Origin: CAISKJ01 sp046351555 | GTDB taxonomy: Bacteria > Myxococcota_A > Polyangia > Polyangiales > Ga0077539 | Direction of reading: 5' to 3' | NCBI GenBank assembly: GCA_046351555.1 | Contig: JAXLYI010000007.1 | Span: 62,001-126,000, forward strand | Length of the DNA: 64,000 nt | Notes under the pieces: generated by a model | Database searches by the model: none | The model's input: only the letters and a program-made list of their open reading frames with translations | Told to the model about the DNA's origin: nothing | Made by a program: the position numbers and the translations under genes | Shown: one piece after another, positions 8,167 to 17,201 of the stretch | How positions within the stretch are numbered: the stretch's first letter is position 1 | Layout: the number at the start of each line of letters is the position of its first letter

Positions 8167-10369
8167 GGGTTCCTCCGAAGGGGATGGTGGAAGCGGAAGG
8201 GGCGGCGGCGGGGGCGCGCTCGAAGACGACGCGCCGCTCGCGGCCGCGGACGGTGACGGAGAGCGAGGCGAGGCCGCCGCGCGCGGTGAGCGTGGCGGAC
8301 GTGAGCACCCACGGGGCGCCGTCGCGCGTGCGGCGGTCGGAGACGCCCTCGACGCGGACGGTGTCGCCCGTGCGCCGGGCGCGGTACGTCATCGCGAGCG
8401 AGGCGTCGCCGCCGAAGGGGCTCGTGAGGTCGAAGAGCGGGCGGCGCCACGCGGGCAGGAAGGGCCGCAGCGGCAGGAGGTCGCGCCACACCAGCGCGTC
8501 GTCCGCGTCGAACGGAACGCGCGACAGGGCCGCCCGCACCAGGTGGAGCGCGGAGCCTGCGTCGCCCACCACGTTGTGCACCACGAAGCCACCGGGGCCG
8601 GCCTCGTAGTAGAGCGCCGCGCCCGTCGCGGGCGAGCGCAGGAGGTGGCGGCCGAGGAGGTCGAGGTCGGCGACGAGGTCCTCGTGGCGGGTGGCGTCGC
8701 GCGTCGGCAGGTGGGCCCGGGTGGTGGTCGCGTACGTGAAGCGGAGCGCGCCCGCGCGGTCGTCGTCGCGGTCGAGGCGGCGGACGGCCTCGCCCCGCGC
8801 GGGGACGAGCGCGGCGTGGAGCACGGAGCTGGTGCCGAGCACGGAGACCGCGTCGTGGAGGGCGAGCGGGATGGTCGCGTCGCCGACGGCCGCGGTGGCC
8901 TGGAGCTGGAGGTGGAGGTGCGGCGTCGCCGAGCGCCCCGAGTTGCCGCAGCGGCCGATCACCTCGCCGGCGGCCACGGGCTGACCTTCGTGCACGGTGA
9001 TGGTGCCGGGCGAGAGGTGCGCGAGGCACGAGTACACGCCGGGCGCGTGGTAGACGACGACGACGTTGCCCCAGTTGTCGTCGAGGTTCACCTCGCCGAC
9101 GGGGTTGTCGGGCACGCCGTCGACCACGCGGGCCACCACGCCCGCCGCCGGCGCCAGCACCGGCAGCTTGTAGCAATGGAACTCGTCGAGCGCCGCGCCG
9201 ATGCCCCGGAAGGCGCGGCCGTCGGCGTCGAAGACCTCGAAGTCGAGCGCGTGGCGCCACGGGCCCTGGTGGGTGATGCCACCCTCGACGCCCTGGGTGC
9301 ACGTCCACACGCCGCGGAAGGGGGCCGCGAGGCGCACGCCTGCCACCGCGCCGAAGCGCTCGCTGCGGGAGCGGAAGTAGGCGAGGTTCTGCTCGGGCGT
9401 GCCGGGGGCGAAGTCGACCGCGTGGGGGAAGCCGTCAGCCACGCGCTGGCGCATCACGTAGAGCACCAGCGGCACCGCCGCGTTGAAGGGGACGATCAGC
9501 AGCGGCAGCCCGAGGCGCTCGAAGCGCGGCGCGAGCCCGACGGCGACGCCCGCGCTCAGCACCGCGCCCGCCGCGCCGAGCAGGTACGACCACGCGCTCG
9601 GGATGAACCACACGCTCCCCAGCGCCATCGCGGTGAGCATCCCGTTGAGGCCCGCGCTCGCGGCGAGGGCGGGCGACGCGTCCCCGACGATCGCGGAGGC
9701 GACGCCGCGCGCCGCGACGAAGCCCGCGACCGAGAGCGCCAGCGCGATCCGGCTGTGGAGCGCGACGGCGACGGCGAGCACGAGCCCGACGTCCGTGCTC
9801 GGTTGGCACACGATCGCGCCGAGCGCGCGGAGCCACGCGACGGCGGGTTCGGGGAGCGGCCCCGCGAGCAGCTCGGCGGCGTGCGGGGGCGCCGGCGTGG
9901 TGGCGGGGATCGCGCCCGCGGCGAGGTAGTAGGTGGCGAGGAACGGGAGCGTGAGCGTGGGGAGCGCGTGGCCGACGCGGAGCCAGAGGTCGAGCGCGGC
10001 GGCGGCGAGCACGGAGGCGGCGCCCGCCACGGCGACGAGGGCGACGAGCGCGGGGGAGTCGTCGGCGGCGTGGGCGAGCGCGAGCCCCACCATCAGCGCG
10101 TTGTAGGAGAGCATGCCGCTCGCGAGGCGGTCGGGCGCGAGGCGGAGGGCGCGCGCGGTCGCGGCGGAGGCGGCGACGCCGAGGAGCCCGAGCGCGAGGG
10201 CCCGCGGCGAGAGGGCGGCGGCGGCGAGCACGAGCGCCCCCACGCGGCGCGAGCGGGAGAAGAGGAGCGAGGCGGCCGCGCGGAGGCAGAGGTCGCCGAG
10301 GCCCCGCAGCCCGTCGAGGAGGGCGCTCGCGCGGGCGGCCGCGGGGGCTCGGGCGACCGTCAGAGCCAC
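8147..10369 (-). CDS. Urea-transporter (UT) domain fused to M23-type peptidase domain
   Basis: A 740-residue fusion. Residues about 25-325 are a full UT-family channel: MLSYNALMVGLAL, HALPTLTLPFLATYYL (the LPxTxPF selectivity motif), QPSTDVGLVLAVAVALHSR and GLNGMLTAMALGSVWFIPS. Residues about 345-560 are an M23/LytM-like domain with HALDFEV and HLHLQL (zinc ligands), plus the biotinyl-lipoyl-like YSCLAHLSPGTITVHEGQPV strand turn. Some 180 residues of unknown beta-rich sequence follow. The GTG at 10369 overlaps the decarboxylase gene by 10 nt. The channel would sit in the inner membrane; the side of the peptidase domain is uncertain. Whether urea is the true substrate is unknown. Confidence 0.88.
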   Translation of the reverse strand: MALTVARAPAAARASALLDGLRGLGDLCLRAAASLLFSRSRRVGALVLAAAALSPRALALGLLGVAASAATARALRLAPDRLASGMLSYNALMVGLALAHAADDSPALVALVAVAGAASVLAAAALDLWLRVGHALPTLTLPFLATYYLAAGAIPATTPAPPHAAELLAGPLPEPAVAWLRALGAIVCQPSTDVGLVLAVAVALHSRIALALSVAGFVAARGVASAIVGDASPALAASAGLNGMLTAMALGSVWFIPSAWSYLLGAAGAVLSAGVAVGLAPRFERLGLPLLIVPFNAAVPLVLYVMRQRVADGFPHAVDFAPGTPEQNLAYFRSRSERFGAVAGVRLAAPFRGVWTCTQGVEGGITHQGPWRHALDFEVFDADGRAFRGIGAALDEFHCYKLPVLAPAAGVVARVVDGVPDNPVGEVNLDDNWGNVVVVYHAPGVYSCLAHLSPGTITVHEGQPVAAGEVIGRCGNSGRSATPHLHLQLQATAAVGDATIPLALHDAVSVLGTSSVLHAALVPARGEAVRRLDRDDDRAGALRFTYATTTRAHLPTRDATRHEDLVADLDLLGRHLLRSPATGAALYYEAGPGGFVVHNVVGDAGSALHLVRAALSRVPFDADDALVWRDLLPLRPFLPAWRRPLFDLTSPFGGDASLAMTYRARRTGDTVRVEGVSDRRTRDGAPWVLTSATLTARGGLASLSVTVRGRERRVVFERAPAAAPSASTIPFGGTHEQARV

Positions 10370-11706
10370 GAGGGCGTCTCCTCGGAGGCGAGCAGGGTGG
10401 AGAGGTCTTCGCGCCGGCGGATGGCGGCGTGGCGGCCGTCGGGGGCGATCAGCACCACCGCGGGGCGGTAGGTGATGAACTGCATCCACTGCGTCACGTT
10501 GTAGGCGCCGACGTTGCGGAACACCACGCGGTCGCCGGTGCGCATCGCGGGGAAGGACACGGTGTCGCGCACCACGTCGATGTTCATGCAGAGGGGCCCG
10601 TACATGACGGTCGGCTCGGAGAGGCCGCCGAAGGGCTGCGCGGGGACGACGTCGTGGTCGTACCAGAACGACGTGAAGAGCACGTTGACGCCCGCGTCGA
10701 TGACGAGCCCGCGCTGGCCGTCGGGCATCCGCTTGTTGGCGAGCACGGTGGAGACCATCGAGCCGGCCTCGTCGACGAGGGCGCGGCCGGTCTCCAGCAC
10801 GATGGTGGGCTCGCGGTCGGGGGGGTAGTCGAGCGCGGTGAGGCCCTCGGCGACGGCGGCGGCGTAGCGGTCGAAGGGCGGCGACGCCTGCTCGCCGGGG
10901 AGGTACTGGGCCTTGAGCTTGGTGGGCGACGCGAAGCCGCCGCCGATGTCGAGGAAGGCCATGGTGAGGCCGTGCGCGCGGAGGAGCTCGTTGGCGAGGC
11001 CCGCGAGCTTGGCGGCCTGCTCGCGGTAGGCGTTGGGGTCGAGGATGAAGGTGCCGAGGTGGCAGTGGAGCCCGACGAGCTGGAGGCGCTGGCCCGTCAC
11101 GATGCGGGTGGCGGCGGTGCGGGCCTGGCCGTTCTCGAGGTTGAAGCCGAAGCGGCTCCAGGCGGGGATGGCCTCGACGGAGAGGTTGATGCGGATGGCG
11201 ACCTTGGGGGCGATGCCGAGCTCGCCGGCGAGGCGCTCGAGCAGGGCGAGCTCGTCGAAGTTGTCGATGTGGACGATGGTCCCCTCGGGCAGCACGCGGC
11301 GCAGGGTGGCCTCGGTCTTGAGCGGGCCGTTGAGGTGGATGCGGTCGCCGGGGATGCCGAGGTGCCGCGCCTTCTCCCACTCGAACTCGCTCACCACCTC
11401 GGCCCAGGCGCCCTCGCGGTGGAAGACCTTGCAGATCGCGTCGAGGTAGTTGGTCTTGTACGACCAGGCGATGCGCACCTTTGAGAAGCGCCGCGCGAAG
11501 GCGTCGCGGAGCTCGCGGTAGCGCGCCACCAGGGTCTTCTCGGAGAAGATGAAGAGCGGCGAGCCGTAGGTCTCGATCAGCGTCGAGACGGGGACGCCGT
11601 CGATGTGCGTCTGCGGCTGCATCGCCTGGACGCGGGAGAACTTGTTCATCATGCCCGTCTGGTGGCGGGCGATGATCGGGCGGTCGTAGGGGGCGAGTGC
11701 GGTCAC
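10360..11706 (-). CDS. Fold-type III PLP-dependent decarboxylase (DAP/ornithine decarboxylase-like)
   Basis: A 448-residue enzyme of the alanine-racemase/diaminopimelate-decarboxylase fold. It carries the PLP lysine in AWSYKTN (Lys84), HCHLGTF, the phosphate-binding DIGGGF, ETGRALVDEAG, and the catalytic Cys in GPLCMNID supplied across the dimer. The family decarboxylates D- or L-amino acids such as meso-DAP, lysine, ornithine or carboxynorspermidine. This protein is not next to lysine-biosynthesis genes, so a specialised substrate is likely. The start is GTG 11706, overlapping the ATP-grasp stop by 4 nt (GTGA). Confidence 0.88.
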   Translation of the reverse strand: MTALAPYDRPIIARHQTGMMNKFSRVQAMQPQTHIDGVPVSTLIETYGSPLFIFSEKTLVARYRELRDAFARRFSKVRIAWSYKTNYLDAICKVFHREGAWAEVVSEFEWEKARHLGIPGDRIHLNGPLKTEATLRRVLPEGTIVHIDNFDELALLERLAGELGIAPKVAIRINLSVEAIPAWSRFGFNLENGQARTAATRIVTGQRLQLVGLHCHLGTFILDPNAYREQAAKLAGLANELLRAHGLTMAFLDIGGGFASPTKLKAQYLPGEQASPPFDRYAAAVAEGLTALDYPPDREPTIVLETGRALVDEAGSMVSTVLANKRMPDGQRGLVIDAGVNVLFTSFWYDHDVVPAQPFGGLSEPTVMYGPLCMNIDVVRDTVSFPAMRTGDRVVFRNVGAYNVTQWMQFITYRPAVVLIAPDGRHAAIRRREDLSTLLASEETPSWL

Positions 11707-12767
11707 GGCGAGACTCCTTCCGCGCGGACGGACTCGCCCGCGGTGCTGATGCGCGAGAACCCTTCGAGGTCGGTGATCTGGTCGAGCGAGATGCGGACGA
11801 ACATCGTCCCCACGCGGTACTCCCGCATGGGCGCGACCTTCCTCCCGGCGGCGAGCTCGGCGACGGCGAGCGGGAGGTTCATCCCGGCCCCGGCCGAGAG
11901 GTAGCACCACGCGGGGAAGCGCGGGTTCACCTCGAGCACGTGGTAGCCGTTGTGGGCGTCGCGGATTACCTCCAGCTCGCAGGGGCCGCGCCACTTCGTC
12001 ACGCGCATGAAGGTCTCGGTGAGCTCGTCGAGGCCCTTGTCGCGGATGGCGACGCCCGCCCAGCCCTTGCCCTTGTCGGTGATCACCGTCTTGCGCATCG
12101 AGACGGCCCCGACGAGCCCCCCCTCGCCGTCGCCCACCGCCACCACGCACACCTCCTCGCCCGCCACGAACTGCTGCGCGATCACCGGGTAGCCCCACTC
12201 GGCCACCATCTTGTGGAAGGCCCGCACCGCGTCGTCGAGCGTGTACGCCACCTTCGCGCCGTAGTAGGGCCCCTTCACGACGACGGGCCACGTGAGCGAC
12301 TCGTGCAGCGTGTAGAGCTGCGACACGTCGGTCAGCACCCGCGAGGCGGGCACCGGGATCCCCTTGGGGCCCAGGGCCGTGAGGCGCGTCTTGGCCCGCA
12401 GGTCGAGCTGCTCGCGCGAGGGGAGCATCGTGCCGACGCCCCACTGCTTCAGCTCGGGCGCGAGGTCGACGAAGGCCGGCAGCTCGGCGTCGAGCGTCGG
12501 GATCACCACGTCGAAGGGGACCCGCTCGCGCACGTACTCCAGCCGCTCGCGGAGGGCCGTCACCCCCTGCGAGGGGTAGGGGATGAGGAAGACGTCGTCG
12601 ACGAGGTCGCGGGCGTACACCCCGGGCTCGAGCGCGTCGTACGCGAGCCCCACGATGCGCCCGCGGAAATCGGGGCTCGCGCGGAGCGAGCGGATCACGG
12701 CGACGCCGGGCCCGGGGTTGTCGGTGGCGTTGAGGCCGGTGACGGCGATGGTGAGGGGCGCGGCCAT
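11703..12767 (-). CDS. ATP-grasp ligase (carbamoyl-phosphate-synthase-like)
   Basis: A 354-residue cytosolic enzyme expected to activate a carboxylate with ATP and join it to an amine or similar nucleophile. Residues 1-105 are the pre-ATP-grasp region (IAVTGLNATDNPGPGVAVIR). The ATP-binding part contains WPVVVKGPYYGAKVAYT and VIAQQFVAGEEVCVVAV, and the metal-binding end has ELEVIRD and HVLEVNPRFPAW. Its ATG overlaps the PqqD stop (TGATG). Close linkage with a PqqD-like protein suggests it acts on a carrier-bound peptide or amino acid, but that is inference. Confidence 0.87.
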   Translation of the reverse strand: MAAPLTIAVTGLNATDNPGPGVAVIRSLRASPDFRGRIVGLAYDALEPGVYARDLVDDVFLIPYPSQGVTALRERLEYVRERVPFDVVIPTLDAELPAFVDLAPELKQWGVGTMLPSREQLDLRAKTRLTALGPKGIPVPASRVLTDVSQLYTLHESLTWPVVVKGPYYGAKVAYTLDDAVRAFHKMVAEWGYPVIAQQFVAGEEVCVVAVGDGEGGLVGAVSMRKTVITDKGKGWAGVAIRDKGLDELTETFMRVTKWRGPCELEVIRDAHNGYHVLEVNPRFPAWCYLSAGAGMNLPLAVAELAAGRKVAPMREYRVGTMFVRISLDQITDLEGFSRISTAGESVRAEGVSP

Positions 12768-13024
12768 CACGCCACCTCGTAGTCGGCCGGGACGAGCCCA
12801 AAGAGCCGCAGCGACTGGACGAGGTCGTCGATGTCGCGCCCGACGTCCTCGTGGACCACCTCGAAGCGCTCGCGCAGGGAGGCCGCGATGGCGGCGCGGT
12901 CCTGCGCGCGCTTGAGCCCGTCGAGGATGCAGAGCGCGGTGGCGTTGGCCGTGAAGGTGGCGCCGGAGAAGGGGTCGAAGACGAAGCCGGTGTCGCTGAT
13001 GGCGAGGTCCTTGAGTCGTTGCAT
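12767..13024 (-). CDS. PqqD-like peptide-recognition (RRE) protein
   Basis: An 85-residue winged-helix protein of the PqqD type: an N-terminal three-strand part (TGFVFDPFSGATFTANATA), then helices (CILDGLKR, AAIAASLRERFEV, and DDLVQSLRLFGLV). PqqD-type domains bind leader peptides and present them to modifying enzymes in RiPP pathways. ATG 13024 is preceded by GGGAGG. It overlaps the ATP-grasp start and lies 32 bp after the outer-membrane protein gene. No short precursor gene was recognised beside it, so its peptide partner would have to be encoded elsewhere or be unusual. Confidence 0.85.
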   Translation of the reverse strand: MQRLKDLAISDTGFVFDPFSGATFTANATALCILDGLKRAQDRAAIAASLRERFEVVHEDVGRDIDDLVQSLRLFGLVPADYEVA

Positions 13025-13056
13025 GGCGTGAGTCCTCCCGTGGTGGGGTGCGTCGG

Positions 13057-14301
13057 TCACCACGCGCCGGCGACGGCCGCGGTGAAGAAGTGGGCGCTCG
13101 CGTCGACCGAGCCGCCGGACTGCGCGGTGGAGAGCAGCAGCCCGTCGTAGCGGAGCGCGAGCGAGAAGGGGCCCCCGAGCGGCACGAGGCCCGAGAGCGT
13201 CAGGGCCCCGCGCACGCGGTCGTCGGTGGCGAAGGTGAGCGCCTCGGCGAGCGCGGTGGGGCGCCGCTCGTCGCCGTAGCGCGCGCCGGCGGACACCGCG
13301 TAGCCGCCGCGCGTGAAGCTCGCGAGCGCGCCGAAGGAGCCCCCGGTGAAGCCGCCGAGCTGGAGCGACGCGACGGGCCCGAGCGACCACCCGCGGCCCA
13401 GGTCGGCCGCCCACGCCGCCACCGCGCGGACGTACGCGCCGTCGGCGAACACCGTGTCGCTGAGCTCGGCGCTTAGGTCGCCGCGCAGCGCGAGGCGGCC
13501 CGACACGCCGAAGACCGTGGCCGGCGCGTAGGGGTTGGCGGCGTCCCAGAGGTAGCCGACGTGCGCGCGGGCGGCCCACGTCCGGCGCGCGACGCCGGCC
13601 ATGAAATGAATCTCCTGCTGCGCGTTGGTGGACGTCGACGACTGGGCGAAGGGCGGCGGGGGCGGCAGCCCCGGGCGCGGCGGCGGGGGCTGCACGGTGC
13701 GCTGCTGCGTGGTCGCGTAGGCCACCGCGCGGTACGTCACCCCGAGCACCGGCCAGTCGAGCGCCTGCGCGGTGACCGAGGCCGTCGCGCTCGCCGACCA
13801 GGTGCGCGTCGGGTGCTCGGCCCACGCCTGCACGCCGAGCCAGAGCGAGGCCCACAGGCGCAGCGCGCGGGGCTGTGCGGCGCGGGCGAGCGAGAGCCCT
13901 TCACGGGCGGAGGCGTCGTTCGGGTCGAGCGCGAGGAGCTGTTCGAAGGCGCGGGCCGCGTCGTCGCGCGCGTCGAGGCGGAGCGACGACCACCCGAGGC
14001 CGAGGCGCGCGTCGTGCGACGCGTCGGCCGAGAGCGAGAGGGCCTGCGCGTAACGCCGCCGGGCCGCCGCGTGGTCGCCGGCCTGGAACCACAACCACCC
14101 CAGGCGGAGCGCGAGCGCGTAGTCCTGCGGGTAGCGCGCGGCCGCGGGTTCGAGCGACGCGGCGGCCTCGCGCGAGTGTCCCGCCTGCTCGTGGCGCGCG
14201 GCGGCGGCGAGGGCCTCGTCGTAGTCCGACTGCGCCATCGCGCGGCCCGCGCCGAGCGCCGCGGCGAGCGTGAAGCAAGCGAAGGAAGGGGCGCGGCGCA
14301 T
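13057..14301 (-). CDS. TPR plus beta-barrel outer-membrane protein, first gene of the operon
   Basis: 414 residues: signal peptide (FACFTLAAALGAGRAMAQ), two to three TPR units to about residue 140, then about 270 residues of alternating hydrophobic/polar strands (RTWAARAHVGYLWDA, WSLGPVASLQLGGFTGGS, FSLALRYDGLLLS), ending in HFFTAAVAGAW as barrel proteins do. A Pro-rich loop (about residues 205-225) interrupts the barrel. It is first in the operon and sits just behind the sigma-54-like promoter at 14317-14332. The promoter would leave a leader of only about 5 nt. Export or sensing across the outer membrane is inferred. Confidence 0.82.
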   Translation of the reverse strand: MRRAPSFACFTLAAALGAGRAMAQSDYDEALAAAARHEQAGHSREAAASLEPAAARYPQDYALALRLGWLWFQAGDHAAARRRYAQALSLSADASHDARLGLGWSSLRLDARDDAARAFEQLLALDPNDASAREGLSLARAAQPRALRLWASLWLGVQAWAEHPTRTWSASATASVTAQALDWPVLGVTYRAVAYATTQQRTVQPPPPRPGLPPPPPFAQSSTSTNAQQEIHFMAGVARRTWAARAHVGYLWDAANPYAPATVFGVSGRLALRGDLSAELSDTVFADGAYVRAVAAWAADLGRGWSLGPVASLQLGGFTGGSFGALASFTRGGYAVSAGARYGDERRPTALAEALTFATDDRVRGALTLSGLVPLGGPFSLALRYDGLLLSTAQSGGSVDASAHFFTAAVAGAW

Positions 14302-14316
14302 CGTGCCGAGGCAGAG

Positions 14317-14332
14317 AGCAACCGGCGGGCCA
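14317..14332 (-). promoter_or_regulatory. Sigma-54-like promoter of the PqqD/ATP-grasp operon
   Basis: On the minus strand the sequence is TGGCCCGCCGGTTGCT. Against TGGCACG-N4-TTGCW it differs at one position, with GG and GC correctly spaced. Transcription would start about 5 nt before the ATG at 14301. The neighbouring operon encodes an activator with a GAFTGA motif, which supports the call. Confidence 0.65.
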
Positions 14333-14369
14333 CACGACGCGCCGCGGGAGATGCGCGCGATCGCGACGC

Positions 14370-14422
14370 TGCGGACCCCGCACGCTGCCGGATCGGCACC
14401 GCGCGCCGCTGCGGAATCCGCA
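14370..14422. promoter_or_regulatory. Three palindromes: candidate enhancer sites
   Basis: TGCGGACCCCGCA (14370-14382), TGCCGGATCGGCA (14386-14398) and TGCGGAATCCGCA (14410-14422) are inverted repeats with 5-bp (or longer) arms around a short centre. They lie between the two divergent sigma-54-like promoters, about 65-115 bp upstream of the operon start. That distance is right for an NtrC-type activator, most simply the one at 15864-17201. A further imperfect repeat, GCGGGGA/TCCCCGC, spans 14449-14473. Confidence 0.6.
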
Positions 14423-14474
14423 CTGCGCCGCCGCGCGTTGTGAGGCGTGCGGGGAAACGCGTGCGCTCCCCGCG

Positions 14475-14490
14475 TGGCGCCGCGGTTGCA
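14475..14490 (+). promoter_or_regulatory. Sigma-54-like promoter of the kinase operon
   Basis: TGGCGCCGCGGTTGCA fits TGGCACG-N4-TTGCW apart from two positions. Its start would be near 14501, 3 nt before ATG 14504 or 36 nt before ATG 14537. It faces away from the promoter at 14317-14332, so activator sites between them could serve both operons. Confidence 0.55.
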
Positions 14491-14503
14491 GACGCCCTCC
14501 CGC

Positions 14504-15853
14504 ATGAACGCGCCCCCCGCCGCCCGCAACGCCACCATGCGCCCGCTGGTCGTCCTGCTGTGCTGCGCCGTCGCGGTGACGGCGGTCCCGATGATCGCCG
14601 GGCTCGTCCAGACGCGGCGCATGGCGCGCCTCGTGGTGGAGGGCGAGGCCTCGCGCTGGCGCGACGCGGTGGGGCTCGCGCTCGCGGGCTCCGCGCCGCC
14701 CACCGCGCGGGAGCTCGCCGCCGTCATCGCCGACAACCACGGGCGCGGGCTCCGCTACCTCGCGCTCTACAGCCACGACGGGCGGCTCCTCGCCGAGTCG
14801 GGCATCTCGGTGACGCTCCCCTCCAACGTGTGCCGCTCGCCGTCGGGGGAGGGCTTCGTGCTCGTGCGCGACCGCGTGCGGGGCTGCGGCGGGCCGCTCC
14901 ACCTGCACGGCGCCGCGCGCGCGGGCATCACGGGCCCCACGCTGGAGGAGCCGCCGGTGCTCGGCGGGCCGTCGCTGCCGGGCGGGCCCATTCTCTTCGG
15001 CGGGCCGCCGCGGCTCGGCGAGGTGCCGGCGCGCTACCTGCCGTCGGTGCTCTTCGAGTTCGAAGCGCGGGCGGCGCGTGATCTGGGGCGGGCGCAGGCG
15101 GGGCTCCTCACCGCGGGCGTCGCGGCGCTGGCGGCGATGTTGGGCCTCGGGGCCTTCGCCGCGCGGCTCCTGCGCGACCGCGAGGCCATCGCCGCGAGCC
15201 TCGCGCGCAACCGACACCTCTCGGCGCTCGGGGAGATGTCCGCGGTGCTCGCGCACGAGATCCGCAACCCGCTGGCGTCGCTGAAGGGACACGCGCAGCT
15301 CCTCGCCGAGCGCCTCCAGGGCGACGGACGTCTCGGCGCGCGGGCCGACCGGATCGTGGGCGACGCGACGCGCCTCGAGCGCCTCGTCGACGAGCTCCTC
15401 CACTTCGCGCGGACGGGCGACCTCGACCGGCGCGACGTGCGGCCCGGCCACTGGGTGCGCGGCGTGGTCTCGGCGATCGACCACCCGGGCGTCCACGTCG
15501 TCGTCGAGTCGCCGCCCGCGCACGTCGCGATCGACGGCGGGCGGATGGGCGAGGCGCTGGCCAACGTGATTCGAAACGGGCTGGAGGCCGGCGGCGGCCA
15601 CGGGCCGGTGACGGTGCGGGTCGCGGGCGACGACGAGGGCGCGCTGGTGGTGGAGGTGCACGACCGGGGGCCGGGCATCACGCCGGGCGAGGAGGAGGCG
15701 ATCTTCGAACCGTTCCACAGCCGCAAGGTGCGGGGCACCGGGCTCGGCCTCGCGATCGTGCGCCGCACGGTGGCGCTCCACGGGGGCACCGTCACCGCGG
15801 AGAACCACCGCGCGGGCGGCGCCCTCTTCCGCATCACCCTCCCCGCGGAGTAG
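14504..15853 (+). CDS. Membrane sensor histidine kinase (NtrB-like), first copy
   Basis: 449 residues with two membrane helices (about 12-35 and 195-215) around a periplasmic domain of some 160 residues ending in a Gly/Pro-rich stretch (GGPSLPGGPILFGGPPRLGE). The kinase core has the H-box AVLAHEIRNPLASLKGHAQL (His251), N-box ANVIRNGLEAGG, HDRGPGI and GTGLGLAIVRR. The core is very similar to the kinase at 17198. ATG 14537 (MRPLVVLLCC) is an alternative start that aligns better with that paralogue. The response-regulator gene follows after 10 bp, so phosphotransfer to it is expected. Confidence 0.93.
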   Translation: MNAPPAARNATMRPLVVLLCCAVAVTAVPMIAGLVQTRRMARLVVEGEASRWRDAVGLALAGSAPPTARELAAVIADNHGRGLRYLALYSHDGRLLAESGISVTLPSNVCRSPSGEGFVLVRDRVRGCGGPLHLHGAARAGITGPTLEEPPVLGGPSLPGGPILFGGPPRLGEVPARYLPSVLFEFEARAARDLGRAQAGLLTAGVAALAAMLGLGAFAARLLRDREAIAASLARNRHLSALGEMSAVLAHEIRNPLASLKGHAQLLAERLQGDGRLGARADRIVGDATRLERLVDELLHFARTGDLDRRDVRPGHWVRGVVSAIDHPGVHVVVESPPAHVAIDGGRMGEALANVIRNGLEAGGGHGPVTVRVAGDDEGALVVEVHDRGPGITPGEEEAIFEPFHSRKVRGTGLGLAIVRRTVALHGGTVTAENHRAGGALFRITLPAE

Positions 15854-15863
15854 AAGCGAGGCC

Positions 15864-17197
<1,334 letters not shown>

Positions 17198-17201
<4 letters not shown>

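Noticed and set aside
8081..10471. Long plus-strand reading frame (796 codons) opposite the UT-M23 gene
   Set aside because: Composition is Arg/Gly/Ala/Glu/His-rich noise from the antisense of a GC-rich gene; no domain or start signal. The minus-strand genes carry clear motifs.
12767..13056. Short precursor peptide gene beside the PqqD-like gene
   Set aside because: The 32-bp gap before it and the overlaps after it leave no room, and no small frame with a leader-like sequence was seen in the divergent gap either.
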